Numbered from the stretch's first letter, positions 1-8,781 are shown. The stretch is 64,000 nucleotides of DNA from Fulvivirga marina (GCF_016775155.1 NZ_JAEUGD010000065.1:38589-102588), one strand, 5' to 3'. A program made the numbers and translations. Notes: generated by a model not told the origin, from the letters alone.

Positions 1-555
1 AATAACCTCCTCAATTTTTTTTGCATAGTGTAAACCAACCTGCTTTTGCACTATTCTTTTACAGGTATCTATGTCATTAAACAGAGCAATGGCTGTTGCT
101 AACATAAAGGGCGCATAAACTTTATCAGCTTTTTGATGAAAAGCAGCCACCTGTAGGGCGAGTAGCTGAATATCTTCTGCATTGACTTTATTTTGCCTGA
201 GCATGTTATCCATCCGCATGTTAGTAGGAAGTCTTCTCATCATTACAGCGTAATCTACTACCAGTCCCTCTCCGTCGCCTAAAAGCCATGAATCTGCCAT
301 ATGGCGAACAGGTACTACAGACTCATAAATATCTGTATAACGACTATTGAGTATTACCTCCTTTTCGCAGAATATTTTGCGAAACTTCAGGGTAGAGAAA
401 TCAAGAAATGAGAGTTTTACGGGCTTTTTAAGCTTGAAAGCATATTTCTTAGTCAATATCACCCATGAAATGTGCGTCTCCTCAATTTCTCCGTATAAAG
501 GCTCTCCATTGTATGATCCATTATCGGCTAGTGATCTAACCTCTTTTTCATTCAT
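1..555 (-). CDS. APH-like domain protein (COG2187-type), C-terminus off the window
   Basis: I translated this open frame from the minus strand; it starts at the ATG at 555 and runs off the left edge without a stop. The first 185 residues contain HISWVILTKKYAFKLKKPVK followed by LSFLDFSTL and CEKEVILN, the signature of the aminoglycoside-phosphotransferase-like half of COG2187 proteins. In many bacteria that domain is fused to an AAA-type P-loop kinase. Here the kinase is a separate gene just upstream, whose stop overlaps this start by 8 nt, so the two are probably translationally coupled and work as one unit. The substrate is unknown. Confidence 0.8.
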   Translation of the reverse strand, partial: MNEKEVRSLADNGSYNGEPLYGEIEETHISWVILTKKYAFKLKKPVKLSFLDFSTLKFRKIFCEKEVILNSRYTDIYESVVPVRHMADSWLLGDGEGLVVDYAVMMRRLPTNMRMDNMLRQNKVNAEDIQLLALQVAAFHQKADKVYAPFMLATAIALFNDIDTCKRIVQKQVGLHYAKKIEEVI

Positions 556-1051
556 GCCATTTGCTTTCGAGGTAGTTAACAGCCCTGTTCAGCATAGTGT
601 TTATATTGTCATCCGTTGACTCCAGTTCAAGGTGTGGAAATGTAAATGCTTCAAATTCTGCCTTTACCCGCTCATATACAGCAAAGTCAGCTTCGCTATT
701 TTTCCTTGGTAAACTTAATCGCTTTTTAATCAGCCCCTCATCAGCATAAACCACTATCATATGGATGACAGATGTATATTTCCGGGCTAGTGCAATAAAA
801 ATGTTACGGGTAGACTGCAGATAAAAAGTAGCGTCAACTACTACCGCCCTACCTTTCCTAAGTGAGTTTTCAGCCAGGGAAACCATTTTTCTATATACCT
901 CCAGCTTATCCTGTAAATTATACTTTCCCATAGCCCCTAATCTTTTCCTTACCTGATCACTATTCACATAATCAGCATCTATTCTTGATGCCAGTTGCTC
1001 CGCTAAATAGCTTTTCCCACTCCCCGGTAGGCCTGTAATCAGTACTATCAT
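548..1051 (-). CDS. P-loop kinase of the AAA_33 / COG0645 type
   Basis: This is a 167-residue protein with a Walker A motif GLPGSGKS at residues 7-14 and the VVVDATF strand typical of small zeta-toxin-like or polynucleotide-kinase-like predicted kinases. The length suits a single P-loop kinase domain. It overlaps the downstream APH-like gene by 8 nt, and the pair matches the two halves of COG2187 proteins. It lies 12 nt after the small helical protein at 1064-1510, so the three minus-strand genes probably form one operon. The phosphorylated substrate cannot be told from sequence. Confidence 0.85.
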   Translation of the reverse strand: MIVLITGLPGSGKSYLAEQLASRIDADYVNSDQVRKRLGAMGKYNLQDKLEVYRKMVSLAENSLRKGRAVVVDATFYLQSTRNIFIALARKYTSVIHMIVVYADEGLIKKRLSLPRKNSEADFAVYERVKAEFEAFTFPHLELESTDDNINTMLNRAVNYLESKWHE

Positions 1052-1063
1052 GATAATATTCCG

Positions 1064-1510
1064 TTATTGCCCTAATAAATGTTTTGCCTTTTCAGATTCC
1101 ATGACATGCTCTGTATGTGCAAACACTTGCTTTTTAACTTCTCTAAATCGTTTCAGAAAATCAATGGTATCCACTTCCAGCTTCGCATGTGTCTCCTCAT
1201 AATACTTCTCTGCTGATGCACTCTTTAGTTCTTCGGAAAGCTGTTTAAGATGATCATCCACACGCTGTTCCAATGCAAGCCGGTCCTTCTCAATATGGAT
1301 TAGCTTATCGGCCAATTGCTTGGTTTTATCCATATTTTCACGCTCAATAAAATGAGAGAAATATTTATCGACCAGGCTTCTTAAAAACTGTAATTCATCT
1401 TTAAAAAATTGTAAATCTGACTTCCAGTATTCACTAATCGGGTATAATGTTTCAATAGCCATTTTTCCGGCATCATTTGCCTGCCCGCTGTTTTGATGCT
1501 GTATATCCAT
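1064..1510 (-). CDS. small helical (coiled-coil) protein, stress-island paralogue 1
   Basis: A 148-residue, highly charged, all-helical soluble protein with no signal peptide or recognisable catalytic motif. It shares its layout with the proteins at 7314-7721 and 22126-22539: a W-K-x-[DE]-[LM] segment (here YWKSDLQFFKDELQFL), a central stretch ending in an E/D-H-x-K/M-Q/L-x-x-L segment, and a C-terminal VKKQVFAHTEHV helix. All three sit next to universal stress protein or PEP synthase genes, so a role in the same stress response is likely but unproven. A TGATTTATGTCA palindrome lies at 1625-1636, upstream of it and of the divergent gene. Confidence 0.8.
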   Translation of the reverse strand: MDIQHQNSGQANDAGKMAIETLYPISEYWKSDLQFFKDELQFLRSLVDKYFSHFIERENMDKTKQLADKLIHIEKDRLALEQRVDDHLKQLSEELKSASAEKYYEETHAKLEVDTIDFLKRFREVKKQVFAHTEHVMESEKAKHLLGQ

Positions 1511-1624
1511 AACTCTTTTTTTATCGAATTTTTAACTCCAACCTTTTACCTTTACCTGTGTCTTCCTTAGTAAAGGTGCTATTATTCAACAAAAAAGTTT
1601 ATGACGCTAATAGAGGTAAATCTA

Positions 1625-1636
1625 TGATTTATGTCA
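1625..1636. promoter_or_regulatory. Fnr/Crp-like palindrome TGATTTATGTCA
   Basis: Matches TGAYNNNNRTCA fully. It lies between the divergent genes at 1510 (minus) and 1735 (plus), 100-120 bp from both starts, which is farther than in the other promoters of this island. I find no good -7 element at the 23-24 bp spacing on either side. Confidence 0.5.
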
Positions 1637-1734
1637 TTTCTATATTCATTCACCTCTTGCTAATATGATGAAGGTTTTAGAAACTCATAATGATTGTTAT
1701 GATACCTTTAATATGACTTAATTACCTTGGGACT

Positions 1735-2208
1735 ATGGTGGTTCAAATGGAGAAAAAGAAGCTTAGAGAGCAAATCATGAGTGCCTGTATTGAACAACAG
1801 CAGGCATTAATGGACGATTTCAGCAAAAGAATCAAAATGCTGCTGTCAGAGATCCGAGAACTGTCACGCAAACAAACGGACTCAAAACCAGTAATTACCC
1901 AGGAAATTCTCGAAGAAGTTGACCTTCTCAATGATGCACTGATATTTGTGCAACTGGAAATGAATCGGTTGCGATACCTTCAATCAGTTAGCTACATGAA
2001 CCACCAAGAAGTAGAACTTGGAGCCATAGTGATTACTAATATCCACACTATATTTATATCTTCCAGTATAGATCCCTTCAATCTCAATGGTAAAAAAATA
2101 ACTTGTATCTCTACGGAAGACACTATTTTCAACCAAATGAAAGGAAAAAGAAAAGGTGAGATATGCTTTCTGGACCAAAGGCCCTATGTGATCAGAGATA
2201 TATTTTAG
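1735..2208 (+). CDS. GreA/GreB C-terminal-domain-like protein
   Basis: 157 residues. The N-terminal 80 residues are helical; the C-terminal half (VELGAIVITN, then GEICFLDQRPYVI) resembles the small beta domain of GreA/GreB-type elongation factors, as in Bacteroidota proteins often mislabelled as 3-oxoacyl-ACP synthase. The acidic finger-tip residues of true Gre factors cannot be identified with certainty, so cleavage-factor activity should not be assumed. The start may be the second ATG at 1747 (MEKKKLREQ). It is divergent from the minus-strand operon and shares its intergenic Fnr-like palindrome. Confidence 0.65.
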   Translation: MVVQMEKKKLREQIMSACIEQQQALMDDFSKRIKMLLSEIRELSRKQTDSKPVITQEILEEVDLLNDALIFVQLEMNRLRYLQSVSYMNHQEVELGAIVITNIHTIFISSSIDPFNLNGKKITCISTEDTIFNQMKGKRKGEICFLDQRPYVIRDIF

Positions 2209-2325
2209 GAAACCAGCGAATTTTCCAAACATTACTCATCAGACCCCGTTCGTTCACTCCTGAAAAACCACTCGTCCCTATTTGAAATAAACTTCAGGGT
2301 AAAAATTCAACCCATCAGTATTACT

Positions 2326-3225
2326 TTACAGCTTAAACTCAAAATTAACATCTTTTTGCTTTTTATCCTTTACATTCTCCTTCACATTTAACTCTTTCAT
2401 ATTGATAACCAACACGGGTATATCTTCATCCATAGCAACAGTCTCCGCAACACTATGTACAAGCAGTTTCAAAAAGCCTTTTCTACCGTGAGTGCTGATA
2501 GCTATCAGATCCATCTTATAATCATTGGCATAGCGATGGATACCCTCTTCTTCATTAAAAGCATTATAAATAATAGGTGTATACTCAACTCCAGGGAATT
2601 GCTTCATAAATGTTTTTATAGCTATAAGACTGTCATGGGTTTCTTTAAAATGATACGGCGTATTGACATATAAGAGGTGTATGTCTGCCTTCCACACTTC
2701 TGCCAGTTGCTTAACGACCTCGAAAGACTTTACTGAATCGTCTTCGAAAGAAGATGCAAAAACAATCCTTCTAACAGAAAAATCGCTTAATGACTCCTTG
2801 ATAACCAATACCGGGGCTGTTGCATGCCTGATAAAGCTCCGTGTATTTGAACCCAGCATTGCTTGTTTAATAGCTCTTTCGCCATGAGACCCCATAATAA
2901 CAAGGTCAATATCGTAAGGAGCTATATAGTCTTCTATGTTGTCATACCCCTCATTATATACTAATACCGGTGTAGCCTTTAGCCCCAATGCCTCAGCTTT
3001 TAACACAATAGCTGACAGGTGTTGTTTTGCCTGACCGTGTCTGGCATCTTGAGGTGTTTTATCGTAAATATTGGCATGTCCCGGCACATGCGGGTCACTA
3101 TCCCTAACAGGAAAAAGGTGTAAAAAGAATAATTCCATCTTTGCCTTTTTCGCTATTTTCAACGCGACTTCCACAGCTGCATTAGCGCAATCTGAAAAGT
3201 CGACTGGTACTAATATCCTTTTCAT
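2326..3225 (-). CDS. tandem universal stress protein (UspA x2)
   Basis: Two UspA domains, about residues 1-145 and 150-280, each opening with an RI[LV][VF] strand (MKRILVPVDFSD, then VRRIVFASSF). The first domain keeps the ATP-binding motif (GSHGERAIKQAMLGSN). In the second (STHGRKGFLKLLVHSVAE) the final glycine is lost, so it may not bind nucleotide. The C-terminus carries a lysine-rich tail. It lies 11 nt after the phosphoribosyltransferase and is probably cotranscribed from the promoter at about 3926-3968. Confidence 0.93.
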   Translation of the reverse strand: MKRILVPVDFSDCANAAVEVALKIAKKAKMELFFLHLFPVRDSDPHVPGHANIYDKTPQDARHGQAKQHLSAIVLKAEALGLKATPVLVYNEGYDNIEDYIAPYDIDLVIMGSHGERAIKQAMLGSNTRSFIRHATAPVLVIKESLSDFSVRRIVFASSFEDDSVKSFEVVKQLAEVWKADIHLLYVNTPYHFKETHDSLIAIKTFMKQFPGVEYTPIIYNAFNEEEGIHRYANDYKMDLIAISTHGRKGFLKLLVHSVAETVAMDEDIPVLVINMKELNVKENVKDKKQKDVNFEFKL

Positions 3226-3236
3226 CTTATTTTAAA

Positions 3237-3908
3237 TTAAGTGTTAAACTTCGCAGCTGTTTTCTGCTTCTCTTTTTGTTTTCTTAAGATATCTCTTACC
3301 GCATCATCATTTATCACCGGAAAATTGGCATAATGCTGCTTCAAAGTTTCTTTATCGTTTCCCATTCTTAAAAAAATGAGATCATCGGCCTCCTCATTTA
3401 TGATTCTTGCGGCTTCGGTATTTACAACCGGAACTGCAACTATAATCTTCAGTGGATTTTGTTTCCTGATTTCTCTCAGGCAGGCTATCATTGTATCGCT
3501 GGCTATCAACGTATCATCAACCAGTATCACCGTTTTATATCTCAGCGAAACAGGCTCCATCCCTTCATAGTAAAATTTTTGCTGATAGTTAATCGCATTT
3601 CTCAGCAGGGCCATCTGGTGATAGATATAATCCTGGGGAACATCAAAAGGACAATCGTGGATGCAAGCCTCCGTGTAACATACGGATCCAATAACTTTAC
3701 CCTTGTCAGTGGGGTGCTTAATCTTTCGACAAGGCATCACTTCAAGAGGGAGCTTAAGTTTTTTAGCTATAATTGAGGCCACGCACACACCTCCATGAGG
3801 TATACCCACAACTACAGCATTATCTTTTTGGTAAGTATTGAGTTTTCTACAGAGCAGTTCTCCTGCGTGCTCTCTGTCTCTGATCAATATTTCAGTGTAC
3901 CCTTCCAT
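3237..3908 (-). CDS. phosphoribosyltransferase (COG1926-like)
   Basis: The core contains VVVGIPHGGVCVA and a PRPP-binding loop VILVDDTLIASDT, diagnostic of type I PRTases, although the usual G-x-T/S-G after the two aspartates is replaced by LIASDT. The longer frame opens at 3962, but that ATG lies inside a regulatory palindrome (3957-3968) and upstream of the -7 element TAGCTTTA (3926-3933). The start MEGYTEIL at 3908 is therefore much more likely, giving 223 residues. The substrate base is unknown. Such genes commonly neighbour universal stress proteins, as here. Confidence 0.85.
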   Translation of the reverse strand: MEGYTEILIRDREHAGELLCRKLNTYQKDNAVVVGIPHGGVCVASIIAKKLKLPLEVMPCRKIKHPTDKGKVIGSVCYTEACIHDCPFDVPQDYIYHQMALLRNAINYQQKFYYEGMEPVSLRYKTVILVDDTLIASDTMIACLREIRKQNPLKIIVAVPVVNTEAARIINEEADDLIFLRMGNDKETLKQHYANFPVINDDAVRDILRKQKEKQKTAAKFNT

Positions 3909-3925
3909 AGTAATAGCTTTGTTGC

Positions 3926-3968
3926 TAAAGCTATTAAAATGAGGACTTGTGATCAATGACATGGGTCA
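3926..3968 (-). promoter_or_regulatory. Fnr-like site plus -7 element for the PRTase-Usp operon
   Basis: On the minus strand, TGACCCATGTCA (3957-3968) is followed after 23 bp by TAGCTTTA (3926-3933), close to the Bacteroidota TAnnTTTG -7 element. It lies 18 bp before the ATG at 3908. Confidence 0.7.
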
Positions 3969-4004
3969 TGTCTGCCTAATGATTGTTATCTCATCCAAAA
4001 GCTA

Positions 4005-5738
4005 CTACCCGTCAGGGGTTATCCTTTTGAATTCCAGCTTAAATTCGGTGCCCTTACCCTCCACACTGGTCACTTCAACAGAACCTTTTAACATATCTAC
4101 ATAATGCTTCATAATGTGTAACCCAAGGCCTGTACCCTGTACAGTGCCTGCGTTTGAAGCTCTATAAAACCTCTCAAATAAATACTTCATATCCTCTTCA
4201 GGTATACCTATACCCATATCTTTAACTTTAAGGTGTATATGGCTATTGAGAGATGAGGAAACATGTATATCTGTATTCTCGGGTGAATATTTAATAGCAT
4301 TAGTTACAAGGTTATTAACAATGTTCCCCAACAGTACAGGGTCTGAATATATCTCGTCTTCCCCTGTATGATCATAAATAATGTTTTGCCCCGACTTAGT
4401 GAAATTACGAAAATTTAGGCACACATTCTGTAAGTATTCCTTAAGGTTCAGTTTCTCTATTTTAGGTTCAATCTTACCTTCTTCAATTTTGGTCACAGAT
4501 AAAAATTCGTCTAGAATTGATGTCAGATTATTTACAGAAGACTTCACCCTGGCTATATGTTTCATTACAGCCGGTTGTTCATTATCATTTTTCAAGTACT
4601 TTTCGAGTAAAAAAGCTGAAGACAAGATAGTGGTAAGCGGGGTTCTGAATTCATGTGAGGCCATCGAAACAAAGTTTGACTTCATTTTACTTAACTCTTT
4701 TTCGACCTCCAAAGCACTTCTGATCTTTTCCTCTGCCTTCCTGTGCGATGTCATATCAGCAACTGCTGACATAAGGCACTCTTTACCTCTAATGCTAATT
4801 AACTGCATCGATATAGCAACCCAAACAGGCTCTTTATCTCTCGGTTTCAGGTAAGTTTCAATATCATGTGCCGTACCCTGCTCTCTGGCATCTTTTGTTA
4901 TTTCTTCTCGCTGTTGATCAGACTCTAAAATATTCAGTTCAACCGCTGTTTTGCCCTCCATTTCTTCTTTACTGTAATTGATTAACTCTTCGAAAGATTT
5001 ATTACAATCGGTAATAACACCGCTGTCATTTTGTGTAATTATTATACCGACAGGGCTTTCATGGAAAAGTCTACTGAAAAGATCATTTGCGTTTTGCAGC
5101 TTCTGCTCTACTCGAATACGCTTGTTGAAGTTATAACGGATAACAAAAAAAGTGGCCAATAACAGCAGGGCGATACCGGAAAGCAGCATGATGAGCAACC
5201 GATTAAACGTTTCGATGCTGGCTTGGTTAGCCTCCTCCCTGACTTGCATCAAGCGGCTTTCTTCACCCTTAATTTCATCAATTAACATAGTAAAATTTTC
5301 ACGTAAGGCTTTTGCTTGCCTGATACGGTTGAGCAAATCTTCTTCAGAGCTTGCATTAGCTACTAATCCTGAATCACCAAAAAACAGCAGTTCATGAACT
5401 AGGCTGTCTAACAAATCAACCTTAGCAATACCAAGAAACCTATCTGAAGAGAAGGCTTTTAAATTCTCTACTTTTGTAAGGATCAACGCCCTGGCTTCAT
5501 AGTAAGGCTTTTCATAACCTGAATCACTACTTACAAAAATACCATTACTCTCAAGTTGAATATCTTTAGACAACGATGAAATGTCTTCAGCAAGGCGTAT
5601 TACTCTCCGTGTATCTTTAACGAGTTGTGAGGTGTCATCTACCACAAGAGAAGTACGGTATGAAACCAACCCTAAAACGGCAATTGAAGCTACCAGTATT
5701 CCAAAAAGTATACCTAAAATAATTTTAAACGAAGTCAT
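4005..5738 (-). CDS. membrane histidine kinase, CHASE3-like/PAS/HisKA/HATPase
   Basis: 577 residues. TM1 is at about 7-28 and TM2 at about 178-200, enclosing a helical extracytoplasmic sensor of CHASE3 type. A PAS domain follows at about 220-335, then HisKA with SHEFRTPL (histidine near 363), then HATPase_c with an N box (NNLVTNAIKYS), G1 (DMGIGIP) and G2 (GTGLGLHI). All catalytic motifs are intact. No receiver gene is directly adjacent; the receiver-cNMP-HTH fusion at 6010-7068 just upstream is the obvious candidate partner, as both sit in one island and both carry the island palindrome. The signal sensed is unknown. Confidence 0.93.
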   Translation of the reverse strand: MTSFKIILGILFGILVASIAVLGLVSYRTSLVVDDTSQLVKDTRRVIRLAEDISSLSKDIQLESNGIFVSSDSGYEKPYYEARALILTKVENLKAFSSDRFLGIAKVDLLDSLVHELLFFGDSGLVANASSEEDLLNRIRQAKALRENFTMLIDEIKGEESRLMQVREEANQASIETFNRLLIMLLSGIALLLLATFFVIRYNFNKRIRVEQKLQNANDLFSRLFHESPVGIIITQNDSGVITDCNKSFEELINYSKEEMEGKTAVELNILESDQQREEITKDAREQGTAHDIETYLKPRDKEPVWVAISMQLISIRGKECLMSAVADMTSHRKAEEKIRSALEVEKELSKMKSNFVSMASHEFRTPLTTILSSAFLLEKYLKNDNEQPAVMKHIARVKSSVNNLTSILDEFLSVTKIEEGKIEPKIEKLNLKEYLQNVCLNFRNFTKSGQNIIYDHTGEDEIYSDPVLLGNIVNNLVTNAIKYSPENTDIHVSSSLNSHIHLKVKDMGIGIPEEDMKYLFERFYRASNAGTVQGTGLGLHIMKHYVDMLKGSVEVTSVEGKGTEFKLEFKRITPDG

Positions 5739-5765
5739 TCCTTCTTCCTATACTATATCACTCAT

Positions 5766-5809
5766 GTAAATTAGGGACAAGACATGCCCTTACTCAATGA
5801 TTCAGGTCA
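5766..5809 (-). promoter_or_regulatory. Fnr-like site plus -7 element for the histidine kinase
   Basis: On the minus strand TGACCTGAATCA (5798-5809) is followed after 24 bp by TAATTTAC (5766-5773), 28 bp upstream of the kinase ATG. Confidence 0.6.
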
Positions 5810-6009
5810 TGCCAAAATAAAATAAACTTCAAAATAGTATAATGTGAATTTCATTTTCTATGACATTCATCAGGTTTTCATTTTTTTTATACTGAGAGCT
5901 GGCTACCACGAGCTAGTTAGTTTAAAAACTGTTTCTCATCCCTGACAATTTAATTATAATTCTCTGTTCAAGATTTACCTATTCTCGTTAAGTTATACAA
6001 AATACTAAT

Positions 6010-7068
6010 CTAGTGTAGAAGCTTCTCCAACTTCGCCTTATTGATTATTTTCAGTCCCTCCACAGATATTTGGATAAGTCCCTCATCACGAAAATCAGCC
6101 AGCGTACGATTTAGCGACTCTGTAGCTGTACCTACTATATTCGATATGTCGCGTCGGGCAATGGTAATAATGGTATCATTTTCTTCCTTTAAAAATTGAC
6201 CATGTATTTTTAATAAGGCACTGGCCACACGCTGCCTTACTGATTGGTAAGCAATATCCAACAGTCTGTCCTCCATTTCTTCAAGATTATTAGAAAGGAG
6301 TTTAATAAACTTCCTCGCTACATCTTTACTGGAGTAGATCAGGGTAAGGAAATCAGCTTTGGGTATTACAGACACTCTGACATCTTCCAATGCTTCTGCA
6401 TTTTCATTATAGGGTTTTTCTTCTAACAATGGCAGGTAACCTAGAAAGTCACCATCTCCATGAATGCCAGTGATCAGTTCCTTGCCATCATAATTGATCT
6501 TATATGTTTTCACTCTTCCTTTTTCAATATGATAAAGATCATTAGGATTTTGACCTTCCATGAATATCAGATCTTTCTTTTTAAAAGTACGAACTGGTCG
6601 ATTTTCAGAGAGTTTCTGAAATTCTTTAAGTTCCCGTGCTTTATTGAAAAAGGTGCTTACATCACTAGGATTATTTCCATATTTTGACTTCAGCAGTTCA
6701 CTTTTCTTTAGCCTCGTCTCCACGACTTTCAATAGGTCCAGACCATCAAATGGTTTAGTAATGTAGTCATCAGCTCCAAGGTTCATACCCGTTCTAAAAT
6801 CACTTTGATCCGCTTTAGCTGTAAGAAATATGAAAGGGATATCTGCAGTTTCCGGGCTGTTGCTTAGAATATGAACCACACCGTACCCGTCCAGTTCAGG
6901 CATCATTATATCGCAAAGTATCAGGTCGGGAGGTTCAATTTGAGCAATACTGACACCAATCTTTCCATTTGAAGCATGTTTTACGTGATAATGTGCCAGT
7001 TCCAGGATACCTGTAATATTCTCAGCCATATCCTGATTATCTTCAATTAGCAGTATGGTATAGCTCAT
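6010..7068 (-). CDS. receiver domain fused to Crp/Fnr-type regulator
   Basis: 352 residues in three parts. Residues 1-120 are a CheY-like receiver with phospho-acceptor aspartate in LILCDIMMPELDG and conserved lysine in DDYITKPFDG. Residues 150-270 are a cNMP-binding beta-roll (KKDLIFMEGQNPNDLYHIEKG). Residues 280-350 are a Crp-type winged HTH whose recognition helix reads TATESLNRTL. Its E-x-x-N-R pattern resembles the E-x-x-S-R of Fnr, which reads TGAT half-sites. That fits the TGAYNNNNRTCA palindromes upstream of most genes around it, including two in its own promoter, so I infer it is the island's master regulator with phosphorylation-dependent activity. No cysteine cluster for an Fe-S centre is visible. 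Confidence 0.93.
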   Translation of the reverse strand: MSYTILLIEDNQDMAENITGILELAHYHVKHASNGKIGVSIAQIEPPDLILCDIMMPELDGYGVVHILSNSPETADIPFIFLTAKADQSDFRTGMNLGADDYITKPFDGLDLLKVVETRLKKSELLKSKYGNNPSDVSTFFNKARELKEFQKLSENRPVRTFKKKDLIFMEGQNPNDLYHIEKGRVKTYKINYDGKELITGIHGDGDFLGYLPLLEEKPYNENAEALEDVRVSVIPKADFLTLIYSSKDVARKFIKLLSNNLEEMEDRLLDIAYQSVRQRVASALLKIHGQFLKEENDTIITIARRDISNIVGTATESLNRTLADFRDEGLIQISVEGLKIINKAKLEKLLH

Positions 7069-7232
7069 ACAATATGGGGTCTAAGGGGCGTTATTATATG
7101 TTTGAACAAACGGAATGAGTCAATAATTTAGCAGATTAACTCCTTTCCTAAAATGAACAGGATGTCATTACACTGCCTAAAAACTTAACAAATGCAAAAA
7201 ACGAGGCATTCACATCAGTATTCAGTTTGCTG

Positions 7233-7297
7233 CTAAATTATGTAAACCCTGTTTTGAATAGCATGATTTACGTCACATCAGATTATGACATAAATCA
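7233..7297 (-). promoter_or_regulatory. double Fnr-like site plus -7 element for the receiver-Crp gene
   Basis: Two full matches, 7264-7275 and 7286-7297, are 22 bp apart centre to centre, about two helical turns. Reading leftward, the proximal site is followed after 23 bp by TAATTTAG (7233-7240). Transcription would start near 7226, leaving a leader of about 155 nt. This suggests autoregulation. Confidence 0.65.
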
Positions 7298-7313
7298 GAA
7301 ATTTCTTTTACAC

Positions 7314-7721
7314 CTAGTTAGATTTTTCAACGAAGGCAAAGATTTCTTTCTTAAGTTCCCTGATCACCTGAAGCGTTTCCTGCATGCGCTTTAAGAATTT
7401 GCTATGAGCCTCCCGATAGCCTTCCTCTTTCAGCGATTTCGCTTTAAATAATCCTGCCAGCATTATTTCATGCTCTCTAACCTCGGTTTTGAGCTTTTCC
7501 AGTTCTACATTACTGATACGAACAATTTCTTTTTCTATGGCAGCCAACTTATCTGAGGAAAAATGCACAGACAGCTTTTTCTTTGTAAGTAATTTATAAA
7601 AAAAAGCCATTTCATCCTTCCAGAAGTCTATCTCACTGAGCCAAGTCTTGCTCTCAGCATGGAGCGATTCGAGACTTGCACTGAGCAAGTAATCAGCTTT
7701 AGGGTTAGTTAATAGTTCCAT
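7314..7721 (-). CDS. small helical protein, stress-island paralogue 2
   Basis: 135 residues, wholly helical and charged, no signal peptide. It aligns end to end with the protein at 22126-22539: MELLTNPKADYLLSASLE against MISVTSATDKYIVQPSLL, FWKDEMAFFYKLL against LWKQELAFFQKLL, and REHEIMLAGL against RDHEKQLAGM. It lies 20 nt after the universal stress protein gene at 7742-8584 and is probably cotranscribed with it. I do not recognise a named family. Confidence 0.82.
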   Translation of the reverse strand: MELLTNPKADYLLSASLESLHAESKTWLSEIDFWKDEMAFFYKLLTKKKLSVHFSSDKLAAIEKEIVRISNVELEKLKTEVREHEIMLAGLFKAKSLKEEGYREAHSKFLKRMQETLQVIRELKKEIFAFVEKSN

Positions 7722-7741
7722 GGTTAAAATAATTAAAATTA

Positions 7742-8584
7742 TTATTCTCTTTCTTTAATAGTATAGGTCCATACCGGTACATCGGCATGATTCACAAGGT
7801 CTTCAGCCAAACTGCCATTAAGAACATGCGCCAGTCCTTTACGACCATGTGTACCCAGTGCGATCATATCGGCCTTGATCAAGTGGGTAAAGTTGATCAT
7901 GCCTGCCTCCTCATTGGTATCATTAAATATATTTGTAGTGAAGTCCTTAAACATAAACCATTTACTAAAGCGCTTGAGCTCTTCACTAGTTACAACATCT
8001 CGTTGAAAGTTAGTGGGTGTATTCACCCACACAATATGTAATGCGGCTCCAAAGTGATGCTGTAAGGCCTTCACTTTCAATATTAGTTCCTCATCTGCAT
8101 CGGATAGCAGCGTATTAGGGAAAACAATGTTTTTTATTCTTTCCGGCTTCACGTAGTTCTTCACGGCTATCACAGGTATTTTGGAAGCCCTGATTATTTT
8201 TTCAGTGTTAGAACCTATAAGTAGCTCTCTCATTCCAGTCACTCCTTTGGTACCCATTACAATCAGGTCCATCTCATGACTATCAGCATACTTAAGTATG
8301 GTTTGTGAGATGTGTCCGAATACCACTTGTATTCTTATATTATTTAGTTTCGCTGAAAACTTGTTCAAAGCTTCTTCTTCCAACCTGGAAAGGATCTTCT
8401 TTTCAACCTCTATTTTCAAGTCATCAAGCACCTCTTCGTCTATATTAAGAAAAGGTTTCGAAATCATTTCCACTACGTGCAAAATGTGCACTATCCGTTT
8501 CTGTTCTTCATTAAACTGCAAAGCAAACCTTAAAGCATTGGCTGCCTGAGTTGAAAAATCATATGGCACAAGAATGTTGGTCAT
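7742..8584 (-). CDS. tandem universal stress protein
   Basis: 280 residues with two UspA domains. Both keep the nucleotide-binding signature: GTKGVTGMRELLIGSN in the first half and GTHGRKGLAHVLNGSLAE in the second. Both domains may therefore bind ATP, unlike the homologue at 2326-3225. It closely resembles the divergent gene at 8782-9594, and the two share a 197-bp intergenic region with one palindrome near each start. It is followed by the helical paralogue 2. Confidence 0.94.
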   Translation of the reverse strand: MTNILVPYDFSTQAANALRFALQFNEEQKRIVHILHVVEMISKPFLNIDEEVLDDLKIEVEKKILSRLEEEALNKFSAKLNNIRIQVVFGHISQTILKYADSHEMDLIVMGTKGVTGMRELLIGSNTEKIIRASKIPVIAVKNYVKPERIKNIVFPNTLLSDADEELILKVKALQHHFGAALHIVWVNTPTNFQRDVVTSEELKRFSKWFMFKDFTTNIFNDTNEEAGMINFTHLIKADMIALGTHGRKGLAHVLNGSLAEDLVNHADVPVWTYTIKERE

Positions 8585-8603
8585 CTGATTTATTATTTGT
8601 ATA

Positions 8604-8646
8604 TAAAATTAGTGTATAACCGACTTCATATGCATGACCTGTATCA
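8604..8646 (-). promoter_or_regulatory. Fnr-like site plus -7 element for the Usp-helical protein operon
   Basis: On the minus strand TGATACAGGTCA (8635-8646) is followed after 23 bp by TAATTTTA (8604-8611), 20 bp before the ATG at 8584. Confidence 0.65.
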
Positions 8647-8703
8647 TACTTTGAATGTGATTTTTAGCAGTTTACAGCTCAACCTTCAGGAGTTAACTTC
8701 ACA

Positions 8704-8715
8704 TGACAATTATCA
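8704..8715. promoter_or_regulatory. Fnr-like palindrome TGACAATTATCA upstream of the plus-strand Usp
   Basis: Full match to TGAYNNNNRTCA, centred 72 bp before the ATG at 8782. The expected -7 position holds no good element; TATGTTGG at 8744-8751 is the nearest candidate, with a 28-bp spacer. Confidence 0.5.
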
Positions 8716-8781
8716 TATCAACCGGTAAATACCAGTCATGACTTATGTTGGCTGATCCAAATAACTTTAAAGAAAAAAGTT

